Source of the DNA: Candidatus Rhodoferax randersensis | GTDB lineage: Bacteria; Pseudomonadota; Gammaproteobacteria; Burkholderiales; Burkholderiaceae_C | Length of the DNA stretch: 64,000 nucleotides | Assembly (NCBI GenBank): GCA_016718155.1 | Contig: JADKEH010000046.1 | Coordinates: 62,001-126,000, forward strand | Direction: 5' to 3' | In this document: positions 35,170-44,348 of the stretch, piece by piece | Layout of the letters: the number at the start of each line of letters is the position of its first letter | Position numbering within the stretch: the stretch's first letter is position 1 | Notes under the pieces: model-generated | Told to the model about the DNA's origin: nothing | The model's database searches: none | The model's input: the letters and a program-made list of their open reading frames with translations, nothing else | Translations under genes and position numbers: made by a program

Positions 35170-37272
35170 TCATGAATCCCGGACGTCTCCATGGGTCCAG
35201 GAAAGTGGTCGACCGTTGTTGGTGGTGGCTGATGCGGCATCTGGTACCTGGGGTTCGGTCAGCAGCCAGACGGTGAAGCAGGCGCCCGAGCGGTCGCTGA
35301 CATTTTCGGCGGTGATGCGCCCGCCGTAGCGCTCCACTAAGCCCTGGCTGATCCACAGGCCCAGGCCGTTGCCATCGTTCTTGGTGGTGAAGAAGGGCTT
35401 GAACAATTTGTCCATCGCGGCCTGGCTCAGGCCCGCGCCGCTGTCTTGCACCTCGATGCACGCGCCCTTGATGGCGGCGCCGGTCGCTGCGTCTTGCGTC
35501 CAGTTGCGGGTGCGCAGGGTCAGGGTGCCGCCGTCGGGCATGGCCTGGATCGCGTTGACCAGCAGGTTGATCACCACTTGCTGGAGTTCCTGCCGGTTGA
35601 GCCCCACCAGCGTGGTCGCGTCAGCGTGGCGCAGCACGTCAATGCGCCGATTGGCCAGCAAATGGGCGACCAATACCAGGCTGTCGGCCAGCACGCGGTT
35701 GACGTCCAGCGCTTCCACGTAGCCGGCGTACTCGGTGGGTCGGGCGTACTGCAGCAGTTGCGTCACGATCAGGCGCATGCGTTCGACCTGTTCATCGAGC
35801 AGCTTCATCTCGCCGCGCACGTCGTGAGCGCGCTCCCCCAGCGTCTCGCGCATCAGATCCAGGTTGCCCTGGATCACGGCGATCGGGTTGTTGATCTCGT
35901 GGGCTATGCTGGCCGTGAGTTGGCCGATGGCCGCCAGCTTCTCGGACTTGACCAGTTGCTGTTGCGCCTGCTTTAGCGTGGTGTTGGCTTGCTCCAGCTC
36001 ACGGGTGCGCTCCGCCACCTTGGCGTCGAGTTCCTCACCCCAGCGCTGTAGTGCTTGGGTCTTGTCATCCACCGTCTGGAGCAAATGGTCCAGCAGGCCG
36101 GCCAGCGCGCCAATCTCGTCGCGCGCCGTCACGCTGCCCACGCGGGCGCTGGTTTGGCCGTCTTTGAACTTTTTCATGGTGGCGTTCATGCGCTCCACCG
36201 GTTGAAAGATGCTACGCGCCAGTCTTACCGAGAACCAGGCCGACACGGCCATCACCACCAGGAAGATGACCCCGATGACGCCCAACACGGTGTACTTGGC
36301 TTGTCGAAAGGGCTTCTCAAGGTAGCCCACATAGAGCATGCCGATGCGCTCACCTGCGGCATTGACCACCGGCTCATAGGCCGAGACATACCAGTCGTTG
36401 ACCACGAAGGCGCTGTCAAGCCAGGTGGCGCCGCGTCCCAGCACCGCGTCGCGCACCGCCTGCGAGACCCGGGTGCCGATGGCGCGCTGGTCCTGGAACA
36501 GCCGCACATTGGTGGTGATGCGCACATCGTCCAGGAACAGCGTGGCCGTGCCCAGGCTGTCCAGTGGCAACGAGCCATCGGGGTAGACGATGCGGTTGAT
36601 GTGGTCGATCAGCGGCAAGTTCTGGTTCAACAAGACGCCGGCGCGCAGCACCGCCAGCGTTTCACCCTGCGCTCCGAGCACGGGCGCGATGGCCAGCATC
36701 ACCATGGCGCGGTCCTCTACCGTGCGCTGGGTCGGTGCGGCGTTGGTGGTTGGGACGATCGGAATGCGCAGGCGTGGCGCCAGGTGCGGCGCCAAGGCGA
36801 CCAGTGCGGCATGGTCCAGCACCGACAGACCGGCGCGCGGGTCGGACTGGACCTGGTTGGCCGCGCCTGGGGGCATGGCATCGGCCCCGGTGGCCCAGTC
36901 CGCAGTAAGCCACTCGCCCTTGGGTCCGTACAGGTTGATGAAGTCAAAGCCCAGGCGCACGCGTGCCGCTTGCAGTTGGCTCTGCAGGGCGCGGCGGTCT
37001 TGCGCCGCCACCGCCAGGTGCAGTTCGTGCGACGCTGCCACCGCGTTGGTGCCGGATCCCACCTCGCCCAGCACCTGGTCAAAGTAGCCGCGCGCCACTG
37101 CCAGGTCGCTGCGCACCTTGGTGATCAGCAGTCGGTCGTAGGCCGCATTGCCCCACACCGCCAGTGCCGCCACCAGCAGCGGCAAGACGCCAGCCAGGGG
37201 CAACAGCGCCATGGTCAACAGCTTGTTGCGAATGGAGCGCTGAAGCCAATGTGGTGTTGGCCCTTGACTCAT
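35170..37272 (-). CDS. Two-component sensor histidine kinase with Cache sensor domain
   Basis: A 700-residue inner-membrane protein. The first membrane segment is about residues 18-42. A large periplasmic Cache-type sensor follows (DRAMVMLAIAPVLGA, DWYVSAYEPVVNAAGERIGMLYVGY). The second segment (VLGVIGVIFLVVMAVSAWFSV) is near 340, then a HAMP domain and a coiled linker (TRELEQANTTLKQAQQQL). The HisKA box is QLTASIAHEINNP near residue 455. HATPase motifs are NLLVNAIQAMP, DSGAGL and NDGNGLGLW. It starts 4 bp after the response-regulator stop, giving a co-transcribed pair. The pair is divergent from the formate dehydrogenase operon and likely controls it, though the ligand is unknown. Confidence 0.92.
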   Translation of the reverse strand: MSQGPTPHWLQRSIRNKLLTMALLPLAGVLPLLVAALAVWGNAAYDRLLITKVRSDLAVARGYFDQVLGEVGSGTNAVAASHELHLAVAAQDRRALQSQLQAARVRLGFDFINLYGPKGEWLTADWATGADAMPPGAANQVQSDPRAGLSVLDHAALVALAPHLAPRLRIPIVPTTNAAPTQRTVEDRAMVMLAIAPVLGAQGETLAVLRAGVLLNQNLPLIDHINRIVYPDGSLPLDSLGTATLFLDDVRITTNVRLFQDQRAIGTRVSQAVRDAVLGRGATWLDSAFVVNDWYVSAYEPVVNAAGERIGMLYVGYLEKPFRQAKYTVLGVIGVIFLVVMAVSAWFSVRLARSIFQPVERMNATMKKFKDGQTSARVGSVTARDEIGALAGLLDHLLQTVDDKTQALQRWGEELDAKVAERTRELEQANTTLKQAQQQLVKSEKLAAIGQLTASIAHEINNPIAVIQGNLDLMRETLGERAHDVRGEMKLLDEQVERMRLIVTQLLQYARPTEYAGYVEALDVNRVLADSLVLVAHLLANRRIDVLRHADATTLVGLNRQELQQVVINLLVNAIQAMPDGGTLTLRTRNWTQDAATGAAIKGACIEVQDSGAGLSQAAMDKLFKPFFTTKNDGNGLGLWISQGLVERYGGRITAENVSDRSGACFTVWLLTEPQVPDAASATTNNGRPLSWTHGDVRDS

Positions 37273-37276
37273 GGCA

Positions 37277-38668
37277 TCAGCCCATGGCCCATTCCGCGCA
37301 ACGCCGCTCCAGCGTGCGGCGCGACACGCCCAACAATTGCGCGGCGCGTGTCTTGTCGCCGTGCACCGAGTCCAGCACCGACAGGATGTGCTGCCGCTCC
37401 AATGTCAGGAGGTCCGTCGCCCCAGCTGGCAAGGCCACGCTGGCGACGGGCTCGCGCGGGCTGGCCTGGGCATACAGGGCCGAGACGTTGAGCGCGCCCA
37501 GAATCAGCGAACGCTCCAGCAGGTTGCGCAGCTCGCGCACATTGCCCGGCCAGTCGTACTGGCGTAGGTAGTCCATCTCGTTGGCAGTCACCGATAGGGG
37601 CGCCACGCCCAACAGCGGCGCCAACTGACCAACAAAATACTGCACCAGTTCAGGCAGATCTTCCTTGTGCTCACGCAGGGGCGGCAGGGTTAGCTCCACC
37701 ACCTGCAGGCGGTAGTACAGGTCCTTGCGAAAGCGTCCGGCGCTGACTTCGTCGGCCAATGACTTGTTGCTGGCGGCGATGATGCGCACGTCGACGTGCA
37801 GCAGTTGCTGGCTGCCGACCGGGCGTATCTTGTGGTCTTCCAGCGTGCGCAGCAGAGTGGCCTGCAGCGACAGCGGCAGTTCGGCAATTTCATCCAGAAA
37901 CAGCGTGCCGCCCTGGGCGTAATAGAACAGGCCATCCTGTGCCTTGGGCGTGCCCTGAATCACGCCAGTGGCATGGCCGAACAGTTCGCGCTCAATCAGT
38001 TCGGGGGAGACCGAGGCGCAATTGAGTGGCACAAAGGGGCCGCCGGCGCGGGGACTCATGTCATGCAGGGCACGCGCTGCCAGTTCCTTGCCAGTGCCCG
38101 ACTCGCCTTGCAGCAGCACCGTGCTGTTGACGCCCGCCACGCGCCGTAGCGATTGGCGCAACTGGCGCATCAGGTGGGAGCGACCGACCAGGCCGTCCCC
38201 GGTGGGCAGGCGCGTCGACAGTGAGCGGCGCAACACAAAGTTTTCGCGTGCCAGGCTGGAGCGGTCATAACAATGCTTGACGGCATTGAGGATCTGCGGC
38301 ACCCGAAACGGCTTGAGGATAAAGTCCGAGGCGCCGGCACGCAGCGCCTCGATGGCGGTGTCCAGGTCGGCGAAGGCGGTGATCAGGATCACCTCGCCCG
38401 AGAAGCCCTGCTCGCGCAAGTCCTTCAGCCAGGCCACGCCGCTGCGCCCTGGCAGCGAGATGTCCAGGATGATCAGGTCCACATGGTGTTCGCGCAACAG
38501 GTCGGCGCCTTCCTCGGCGCTGCCCGCGCTCATCACGGAGTGGCAGCGCGGCACCAGGGTCTTGACCAGAAAGTTGCGCATGCCCGCTTCGTCATCGACG
38601 ATCAGAATCGACCAGATTGGCCAGCCTTCGGCGCTCTTGCTGGCTGGGGACAGGGCAGGGTGGTTCAC
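37277..38668 (-). CDS. NtrC-family response regulator lacking the GAFTGA loop
   Basis: An N-terminal receiver (SILIVDDEAGMRN, phospho-Asp in LIILDISLPG, Lys in FILKPF) precedes an AAA+ domain with Walker A GESGTGKELAARALH and Walker B GGTLFLDEIAELPL. The C-terminus is a Fis-type helix-turn-helix (GDKTRAAQLLGVSRRTLERR). Where NtrC has GAFTGA, this protein reads LFGHATGVIQGTPKAQDG, so the sigma-54 contact loop is altered (GVIQGT). It may therefore act with sigma-70 like TyrR or HupR, or with altered specificity. I place the start at the GTG at 38668; the frame extends to an ATG at 38785, but that part is not conserved-looking. It is the partner of the kinase at 35170-37272. Confidence 0.9.
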   Translation of the reverse strand: MNHPALSPASKSAEGWPIWSILIVDDEAGMRNFLVKTLVPRCHSVMSAGSAEEGADLLREHHVDLIILDISLPGRSGVAWLKDLREQGFSGEVILITAFADLDTAIEALRAGASDFILKPFRVPQILNAVKHCYDRSSLARENFVLRRSLSTRLPTGDGLVGRSHLMRQLRQSLRRVAGVNSTVLLQGESGTGKELAARALHDMSPRAGGPFVPLNCASVSPELIERELFGHATGVIQGTPKAQDGLFYYAQGGTLFLDEIAELPLSLQATLLRTLEDHKIRPVGSQQLLHVDVRIIAASNKSLADEVSAGRFRKDLYYRLQVVELTLPPLREHKEDLPELVQYFVGQLAPLLGVAPLSVTANEMDYLRQYDWPGNVRELRNLLERSLILGALNVSALYAQASPREPVASVALPAGATDLLTLERQHILSVLDSVHGDKTRAAQLLGVSRRTLERRCAEWAMG

Positions 38669-39112
38669 TGGCGGAGCGTTGGGGTGGACAGGCAGTGTCG
38701 TTGGCTGCCGGAATTCTAGGGCTAAACCCAAGCGAAACAGTCGGGTACAGCCCCCTCTTTGTCGGTGGTGTACATCCCTGCCCACACTTTTGTTGGCATC
38801 GTCGCGTCATGTTCGTGTCAGTTGTCGCGACAAATTGTCGCGGCAGTTGCGACAGACTGCCCGTAGACCGGTCCACATCGGACTGCCCGGTAAGGGGCGG
38901 CAACTCTCAATCCTTTGGCGATGCGGACATGGCACGGTTCGTGCCAAAGAGGCGGGTTCGGACCATCTGTCGCGCGCTGTCCAACGGTGCTGCGTAAGCA
39001 TCGCGACAGTCGTGGTTTCCACCCCTTGTGAGAGCTGTGTGCTGTCGATATAGTCTGCTGCAGTGGGCTTATGCAAGGTTTTGCCTAAGCTATCAATTGA
39101 GGAGACCTACAC
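38669..39112. promoter_or_regulatory. Divergent control region between the two-component genes and the formate dehydrogenase operon
   Basis: A 12-bp palindrome TTGTCGCGACAA lies at 38822-38833. Immediately after is a related imperfect pair, TTGTCGC (38835-38841) and GCGACA (38849-38854). Further GTCGC/GCGAC halves lie near 38968 and 39003. A separate perfect inverted repeat TGGCACG-GTT-CGTGCCA spans 38930-38946; it also fits a GG-N10-GC sigma-54 spacing (GG 38931-38932, GC 38943-38944). The first set looks like activator binding sites. None is experimentally supported here. Confidence 0.6.
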
Positions 39113-39319
39113 ATGAACCAGCCACCCAGCAAACTGTCCCGCCGCACCTTGTTCGCGGGCGTTGGCGCCGTCGGCGCGATTGCCGCCACAGCCAGTCTGG
39201 TGCCCGGTGTTCGCCCGACCGAGGCACCACCTTTGGTGCCTAAGGTCATGCCTGAGCGGGGTGGCGGCTACACCCTCTCGGAACACGTCAAACAGTATTA
39301 CAAGACCACCCTGGTGTGA
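39113..39319 (+). CDS. Formate dehydrogenase-associated small Tat-signal protein
   Basis: A 68-residue protein: MNQPPSKLSRRTLFAGVGAVGAI is a twin-arginine signal (SRRTLF), and the mature part ends GGYTLSEHVKQYYKTTLV. This matches the short Tat-leader proteins found just upstream of periplasmic formate dehydrogenase genes. It precedes fdhA by 22 bp and is probably an assembly or anchoring partner. It may be the first gene of the operon. GAGGAG precedes its ATG. Confidence 0.85.
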   Translation: MNQPPSKLSRRTLFAGVGAVGAIAATASLVPGVRPTEAPPLVPKVMPERGGGYTLSEHVKQYYKTTLV

Positions 39320-39341
39320 CCCTGGCAATTGGAGCTTCACT

Positions 39342-42308
39342 ATGTTGTTAACCAAAGTTTCCCCTGCAGCAAGCGCCGCCAGCGGTGCGCGCGCGTCGTT
39401 TGCACACAGCCTGCGACGGGGCCTCTCCAGTGCGCTGCCCACCATGGACCGGCGTGCCTTTTTGCGACGCTCCGGCCTGGGCGTCGGTGTCGGTCTGGCT
39501 GCGTCGCAGCTGACCTTGGTCAAGAAGGCGCATGCGGCGCCAGGCGCGGTGGCGATCGGCCAGGGCAAGGTTGAAGTCAGGCGCACCGTGTGCACCCACT
39601 GCTCGGTGGGTTGCGCGGTGGATGCGGTGGTGGAAAACGGCGTCTGGGTGCGCCAGGAGCCGGTGTTTGATTCACCCATCAACCTCGGTGCGCATTGCGC
39701 CAAGGGTGCGGCCTTGCGTGAGCATGGTCATGGCGAGTTTCGCCTGCGCTACCCGATGAAGCTGATCGATGGCAAATACCAGCGCATCAGCTGGGATACC
39801 GCGCTGACTGAGATCTCCGCGCGCATGCTTGAGCTGAAGAAGGCCAGCGGTCCCGATAGCGTGTACTTCATTGGATCGAGCAAGCACAACAACGAGCAGG
39901 CCTACCTGCTGCGCAAGTTCGTCAGCTTCTGGGGCACCAACAACTGCGACCACCAGGCGCGCATTTGCCACTCCACCACGGTGGCCGGGGTGGCCAATAC
40001 CTGGGGTTATGGCGCGATGACCAATTCGTACAACGACATGCAAAACAGCAAGGTCGCCCTGTACATCGGCTCCAATGCGGCCGAGGCGCACCCGGTGAGC
40101 CTGCTGCACATGCTGCATGCCAAGGAAAACGGCACCAAGATGATCGTGGTGGACCCGCGTTTCACCCGCACCGCGGCCAAGGCCGACGAGTACGTGCGCA
40201 TCCGCTCCGGCACCGACATCCCCTTCCTGTTCGGCTTGCTGTACCACATCTTCAAGAATGGCTGGGAAGACAAGCAGTACATCAACGACCGGGTTTACGG
40301 CATGGACGCGGTCAAGGCCGACGTGCTGGCCAAGTGGACGCCGGACAAGGTCGAGGAGGCCTGTGGCGTCAAGGAGGCGCAGATGATCAAGGTCGCGACC
40401 TGGCTGAACGAAAACCGACCCGGCACCATTGTCTGGTGCATGGGCCAGACCCAGCACAGCATCGGCAACGCCATGGTGCGCGCTTCATGCATCCTGCAAC
40501 TGGCCCTGGGCAACGTGGGCAAGTCCGGTGGCGGCACCAATATTTTCCGTGGCCATGACAACGTGCAGGGCGCCACCGACGTCGGCCCCAACCCCGATTC
40601 ATTGCCCGGTTACTACGGCATCGTGGAGGGCTCGTGGAAGCACTTCGCCAAGGCTTGGGGCGTGGATTTCGAGTGGATCAAGAAGCAGTTTGCCTCGCCG
40701 GCCATGATGAGCAAACCCGGCATCACGGTGTCACGCTGGATCGACGGTGTGCTGGAGAAGAATGAGCTGATCGACCAGGACTCCAATCTTCGTGGCGTGT
40801 TCTATTGGGGCCACGCGCCCAACTCGCAGACCCGCGGGTTGGAGATGAAGCGCGCCATGGACAAGCTGGACTTGCTGGTGGTGGTGGACCCCTATCCATC
40901 GGCCACTGCCGCGATGGCCGCCATGCCGGGCCGACCCGAAGACCAGAATCCGAACCGCGCGGTGTACCTGCTGCCGGCGGCCACCCAGTTCGAGACCAGT
41001 GGCTCGGTGACCGCGTCCAACCGCTCCATCCAGTGGCGCGAGAAGGTGATCGAGCCGCTGTGGGAGAGCCGCAGCGACCACATGATCATGCAGCAGTTTG
41101 CCGACAAGCTGGGCTTTGGCAAGGAGCTCAGCAAGAACTACAAGATGCAGAAAGTCGGCGGCATGGACGAGCCGGTGCCCGAGGACATCCTGCGCGAGAT
41201 CAACAAGTCGGTCTGGACCATTGGCTACACCGGCCAGAGCCCGGAGCGCCTGAAGGCGCACATGCGCAACATGCACGTGTTTGACGTGAAGACGCTCAAG
41301 GCCAAGGGTGGCAAGGACAAGGAGACTGGCTACGACTTCACTGGCGACTACTTTGGTCTGCCATGGCCCTGCTACGGCACGCCCGAGCTGAAACACCCCG
41401 GCTCCGCCAACCTGTACGACACCTCCAAACACGTGATGGACGGCGGCGGCAACTTCCGCGCCAACTTTGGCGTGGAGCGCGAGGGCAAAAACCTGCTGGC
41501 CGAAGACGGCTCGCATTCGCTGGGTGCTGACATCACCACCGGCTACCCAGAGTTCGACCATGTGCTGGTCAAGAAGCTGGGCTGGTGGGATGAGTTGACC
41601 GACGCCGAGAAGACCGCTGCCGAGGGCAAGAACTGGAAGACCGACGCCAGTGGCGGCATCATCCGCGTGGTGATGAAGAACCACGGCTGCCACCCGTTTG
41701 GCAACGCCAAGGCGCGCGCCGTGGTGTGGAACTTCCCCGACGCCATTCCGCAGCACCGCGAGCCGATTTACGGCCCGCGTCCGGACCTGGTGGCCAAGTA
41801 CCCGACGCACGATGACAAGATGGCCTTCTGGCGCCTGCCCACCTTGTTCAAAACCGTGCAGGCCAAAGCGGTGGCCGACAAGGTGCACGAGAAATTCCCG
41901 CTCATCCTGTCCTCCGGGCGGCTGGTCGAGTACGAGGGCGGTGGCGAGGAAACCCGCTCCAACCCCTGGCTGGCCGAGTTGCAGCAGGAGGCTTTTGTCG
42001 AGATCAACCCGAAGGTGGCCGCAGACCGCGGCATTCGCAATGGCGACCGGGTCTGGTTGTCGTCGCCCACTGGAGCGCGCCTGAATGTGCAGGCGTTGGT
42101 GACCGAGCGGGTGGGCCCTGACACTTGCTGGATGCCGTTCCACTTCTCGGGCCGTTGGCAGGGCGCCGACATGCTGGCCTACTACCCCAATGGCGCGGCG
42201 CCGGTGGTGCGCGGCGAGGCGGTCAACACCGCGACTACCTATGGTTATGACAGCGTCACCATGATGCAAGAGACCAAGACCACCGTCTGTAATGTGGAGA
42301 GGGCATAA
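39342..42308 (+). CDS. fdhA: Formate dehydrogenase, molybdopterin catalytic subunit
   Basis: A 988-residue periplasmic molybdenum/tungsten enzyme oxidising formate. A Tat signal includes MDRRAFLRRSGLGVGVG, here preceded by an extra ~35 residues. A [4Fe-4S] site follows (CTHCSVGCAVDAVV with a fourth Cys in GAHCAKGAA). The molybdopterin ligand is a cysteine (QARICHSTTVAGVANTWG), not selenocysteine. The C-terminal cofactor-binding domain has LSSGRLVEYEGGGEETRSNPWL. The ATG at 39342 has GGAG upstream. It heads the fdhABC arrangement, with the beta subunit starting 2 bp downstream. Confidence 0.95.
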   Translation: MLLTKVSPAASAASGARASFAHSLRRGLSSALPTMDRRAFLRRSGLGVGVGLAASQLTLVKKAHAAPGAVAIGQGKVEVRRTVCTHCSVGCAVDAVVENGVWVRQEPVFDSPINLGAHCAKGAALREHGHGEFRLRYPMKLIDGKYQRISWDTALTEISARMLELKKASGPDSVYFIGSSKHNNEQAYLLRKFVSFWGTNNCDHQARICHSTTVAGVANTWGYGAMTNSYNDMQNSKVALYIGSNAAEAHPVSLLHMLHAKENGTKMIVVDPRFTRTAAKADEYVRIRSGTDIPFLFGLLYHIFKNGWEDKQYINDRVYGMDAVKADVLAKWTPDKVEEACGVKEAQMIKVATWLNENRPGTIVWCMGQTQHSIGNAMVRASCILQLALGNVGKSGGGTNIFRGHDNVQGATDVGPNPDSLPGYYGIVEGSWKHFAKAWGVDFEWIKKQFASPAMMSKPGITVSRWIDGVLEKNELIDQDSNLRGVFYWGHAPNSQTRGLEMKRAMDKLDLLVVVDPYPSATAAMAAMPGRPEDQNPNRAVYLLPAATQFETSGSVTASNRSIQWREKVIEPLWESRSDHMIMQQFADKLGFGKELSKNYKMQKVGGMDEPVPEDILREINKSVWTIGYTGQSPERLKAHMRNMHVFDVKTLKAKGGKDKETGYDFTGDYFGLPWPCYGTPELKHPGSANLYDTSKHVMDGGGNFRANFGVEREGKNLLAEDGSHSLGADITTGYPEFDHVLVKKLGWWDELTDAEKTAAEGKNWKTDASGGIIRVVMKNHGCHPFGNAKARAVVWNFPDAIPQHREPIYGPRPDLVAKYPTHDDKMAFWRLPTLFKTVQAKAVADKVHEKFPLILSSGRLVEYEGGGEETRSNPWLAELQQEAFVEINPKVAADRGIRNGDRVWLSSPTGARLNVQALVTERVGPDTCWMPFHFSGRWQGADMLAYYPNGAAPVVRGEAVNTATTYGYDSVTMMQETKTTVCNVERA

Positions 42309-42310
42309 CC

Positions 42311-42943
42311 ATGGCAAGAATGAAATTTATCTGTGACGCTGAGCGCTGCATCGAGTGCAACGGTTGCGTCACCGCCTGCAAGAACGAGCACGAGGTGCCT
42401 TGGGGTGTCAATCGCCGTCGCGTGGTCACGCTCAACGATGGTGTGCCAGGCGAAAAGTCGATCTCGGTCGCCTGCATGCACTGCAGCGATGCACCCTGCA
42501 TGGCGGTCTGCCCGGTCAACTGTTTCTACCGCACCGATGAGGGCGTGGTGCTGCACGATAAGGATGTGTGCATCGGCTGTGGTTATTGCTCCTACGCCTG
42601 CCCCTTCGGAGCGCCGCAGTTCCCGTCGCAAGGCACCTTTGGCGTGCGCGGCAAGATGGACAAGTGCACTTTCTGCGCTGGCGGCCCCGAAGCCAACGGC
42701 AGCCAGGCCGAGTTCGAAAAGTACGGCCGCAACCGGCTGGCCGAAGGCAAGTTGCCGGTGTGTGCCGAGATGTGTTCCACCAAGGCGCTGATCGCCGGGG
42801 ACGGCGACGTCGTGGCCGACATCTTCCGCAACCGCGTGATCAAACGGAACAAGGGCGCTGAAGTGTGGGGCTGGGGCACGGCCTATGGCTCGAAGCAGGC
42901 CGGACAACCGGGTGTGACGGCACCCGAAGGAGCAAAGTCATGA
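42311..42943 (+). CDS. fdhB: Formate dehydrogenase, iron-sulphur (beta) subunit
   Basis: A 210-residue electron-transfer subunit with four cysteine clusters for [4Fe-4S] centres: CDAERCIECNGCVTAC, CMHCSDAPCMAVCP, CIGCGYCSYACP and a further CTFC...CAEMC set. It moves electrons from FdhA to the membrane cytochrome. It lies 2 bp after fdhA, and its stop overlaps the next gene as ATGA. Confidence 0.94.
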   Translation: MARMKFICDAERCIECNGCVTACKNEHEVPWGVNRRRVVTLNDGVPGEKSISVACMHCSDAPCMAVCPVNCFYRTDEGVVLHDKDVCIGCGYCSYACPFGAPQFPSQGTFGVRGKMDKCTFCAGGPEANGSQAEFEKYGRNRLAEGKLPVCAEMCSTKALIAGDGDVVADIFRNRVIKRNKGAEVWGWGTAYGSKQAGQPGVTAPEGAKS

Positions 42944-43173
42944 AGCGCGCAGCAGTTTTCGTGGCCGTTGTCGCTGTGTCCCTGTTAGGCCTGTCAGCCT
43001 GCGGCGAACAGCCCCAAACCCTGAGCGGCGCCAAGCAAGATACCGCTGCCCACTCGGGTGTGGGCACTGCCTTTTCGGACACACAGTGGAAGCAGCGTGA
43101 CCGTGCCGCCTGGGAGTCGCACCTCAAGGCGCGCACCCAGCAGGGGCAGAACGACTACAACCGCATGAACTGA
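42940..43173 (+). CDS. Small lipoprotein within the formate dehydrogenase operon
   Basis: A 77-residue protein with a lipoprotein signal (MKRAAVFVAVVAVSLLGLSAC, lipobox LSAC). The mature part is hydrophilic: FSDTQWKQRDRAAWESHLKARTQQ. It overlaps the fdhB stop by 4 bp and is 12 bp ahead of fdhC. The family is not recognised. It is likely an accessory of the membrane complex. Confidence 0.75.
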   Translation: MKRAAVFVAVVAVSLLGLSACGEQPQTLSGAKQDTAAHSGVGTAFSDTQWKQRDRAAWESHLKARTQQGQNDYNRMN

Positions 43174-43185
43174 GCCGGAGTCAGC

Positions 43186-44334
43186 ATGAACAAAACGCTT
43201 GCAGTTCTGCTTGTCGCCGTGCTGGGGTGGGGCGGCGCCGTGGCGCAGGGGGCGGCCCCCGCGTCGGCCGTCGCCCCGGCTCCGCCGCCGGCGATTCAAA
43301 GCCCGTCCATTCATGATGTCAAACCCGACGCCAGCAGCGAGCCGGGTTATGCCAAACAGAGCAACGCCGAGCGCGCGCAAGTGCAGCCTGGCAACAACGC
43401 CCCCATGTGGCGCCAGGTCGGCAGTGGGGTCAGTGGCTACAGCAGCCTGCCCACGCCCGAGGCTGGCAACCTCGTGCAGCCTATCGTGAAGGTGCCCGGG
43501 CTGCGCGCCAGCAGCGCTGGCGAAGTCTGGCGCCAGGTGCGTAACCAGTGGATCATTCCCTATGGTGGCGCCTTGTTGTTGATCATCCTGGGTGCCATCG
43601 GCGTGTTCTACTGGCGCACGGGCAGCCTGGCCCTGCACGGCGCGCCCACCGGTCGCAAGATCGAGCGCTTCACACCGTTCGAGCGCGCTGCGCATGCTGC
43701 CAACGCCATGGCCTTTGTCGTTCTGGCGCTGTCAGGCATCGTCATGGCGTTTGGCAAGTTCTTCATCCTGCCGGTGATCGGCACCGCGCTGTTTGGCTGG
43801 CTGACCTATGCGCTCAAGACCGCGCACAACTTTGCCGGTCCGGTGTTTGCGGTGTCCTTGGCTGTGGTGATCGTCACCTTCATCAAGGACAACCTGCCGC
43901 GCTCGGAAGATTTCACCTGGTTGCTACGCGGCGGCGGCTTGCTCAGCCAGCATGAGGTGGCCTCACACCGATTCAACGCCGGCGAGAAGGCGCTGTTCTG
44001 GGCTGGCATGCTGGGCCTTGGATTGATCGTGGTCGGCTCCGGCCTGGTGATGGACAAGCTGGTGCCGGGCTTGCTGTATGAGCGCGGCACGATGCAGATC
44101 GCGCACGTCATCCACGCCGTGTCCTCGGTCTTGATGCTGGGCATGATGCTGGGCCACATCTACATGGGCACGATCGGCATGGACGTGGCGCCTACCAGGG
44201 GCATGAAGACCGGCTACGTCGACGAGACCTGGGCCAAGGAACACCACGAGCTGTGGTACGACGATGTCAAGTCCGGCAAGATTCCCGCGCAACGTTCGTC
44301 CGATGCGCCCCCTGGTCAAACCGTTCAAGCCTGA
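43186..44334 (+). CDS. fdhC: Formate dehydrogenase, cytochrome b (gamma) subunit
   Basis: A 382-residue inner-membrane dihaem cytochrome that passes electrons to the quinone pool. It has a signal-like N-terminus and an Ala/Pro-rich periplasmic extension of about 110 residues (unusually long for the family). Four membrane helices follow: IIPYGGALLLIILGAIG, NAMAFVVLALSGIVMAFG, FAVSLAVVIVTFI and ALFWAGMLGLGLIVVGSG, with the last helices near VIHAVSSVLMLGMMLGH. Histidine candidates for haem are in RAAHAANA, KTAHNF, IAHVIHAV and LGHIYMG. Confidence 0.92.
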   Translation: MNKTLAVLLVAVLGWGGAVAQGAAPASAVAPAPPPAIQSPSIHDVKPDASSEPGYAKQSNAERAQVQPGNNAPMWRQVGSGVSGYSSLPTPEAGNLVQPIVKVPGLRASSAGEVWRQVRNQWIIPYGGALLLIILGAIGVFYWRTGSLALHGAPTGRKIERFTPFERAAHAANAMAFVVLALSGIVMAFGKFFILPVIGTALFGWLTYALKTAHNFAGPVFAVSLAVVIVTFIKDNLPRSEDFTWLLRGGGLLSQHEVASHRFNAGEKALFWAGMLGLGLIVVGSGLVMDKLVPGLLYERGTMQIAHVIHAVSSVLMLGMMLGHIYMGTIGMDVAPTRGMKTGYVDETWAKEHHELWYDDVKSGKIPAQRSSDAPPGQTVQA

Positions 44335-44348
44335 GAAAGACTCCCGCC

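Noticed and set aside
40731..42317. 528-codon minus-strand frame opposite fdhA
   Set aside because: Antisense of a complete formate dehydrogenase subunit; composition is that of a GC-rich shadow frame.
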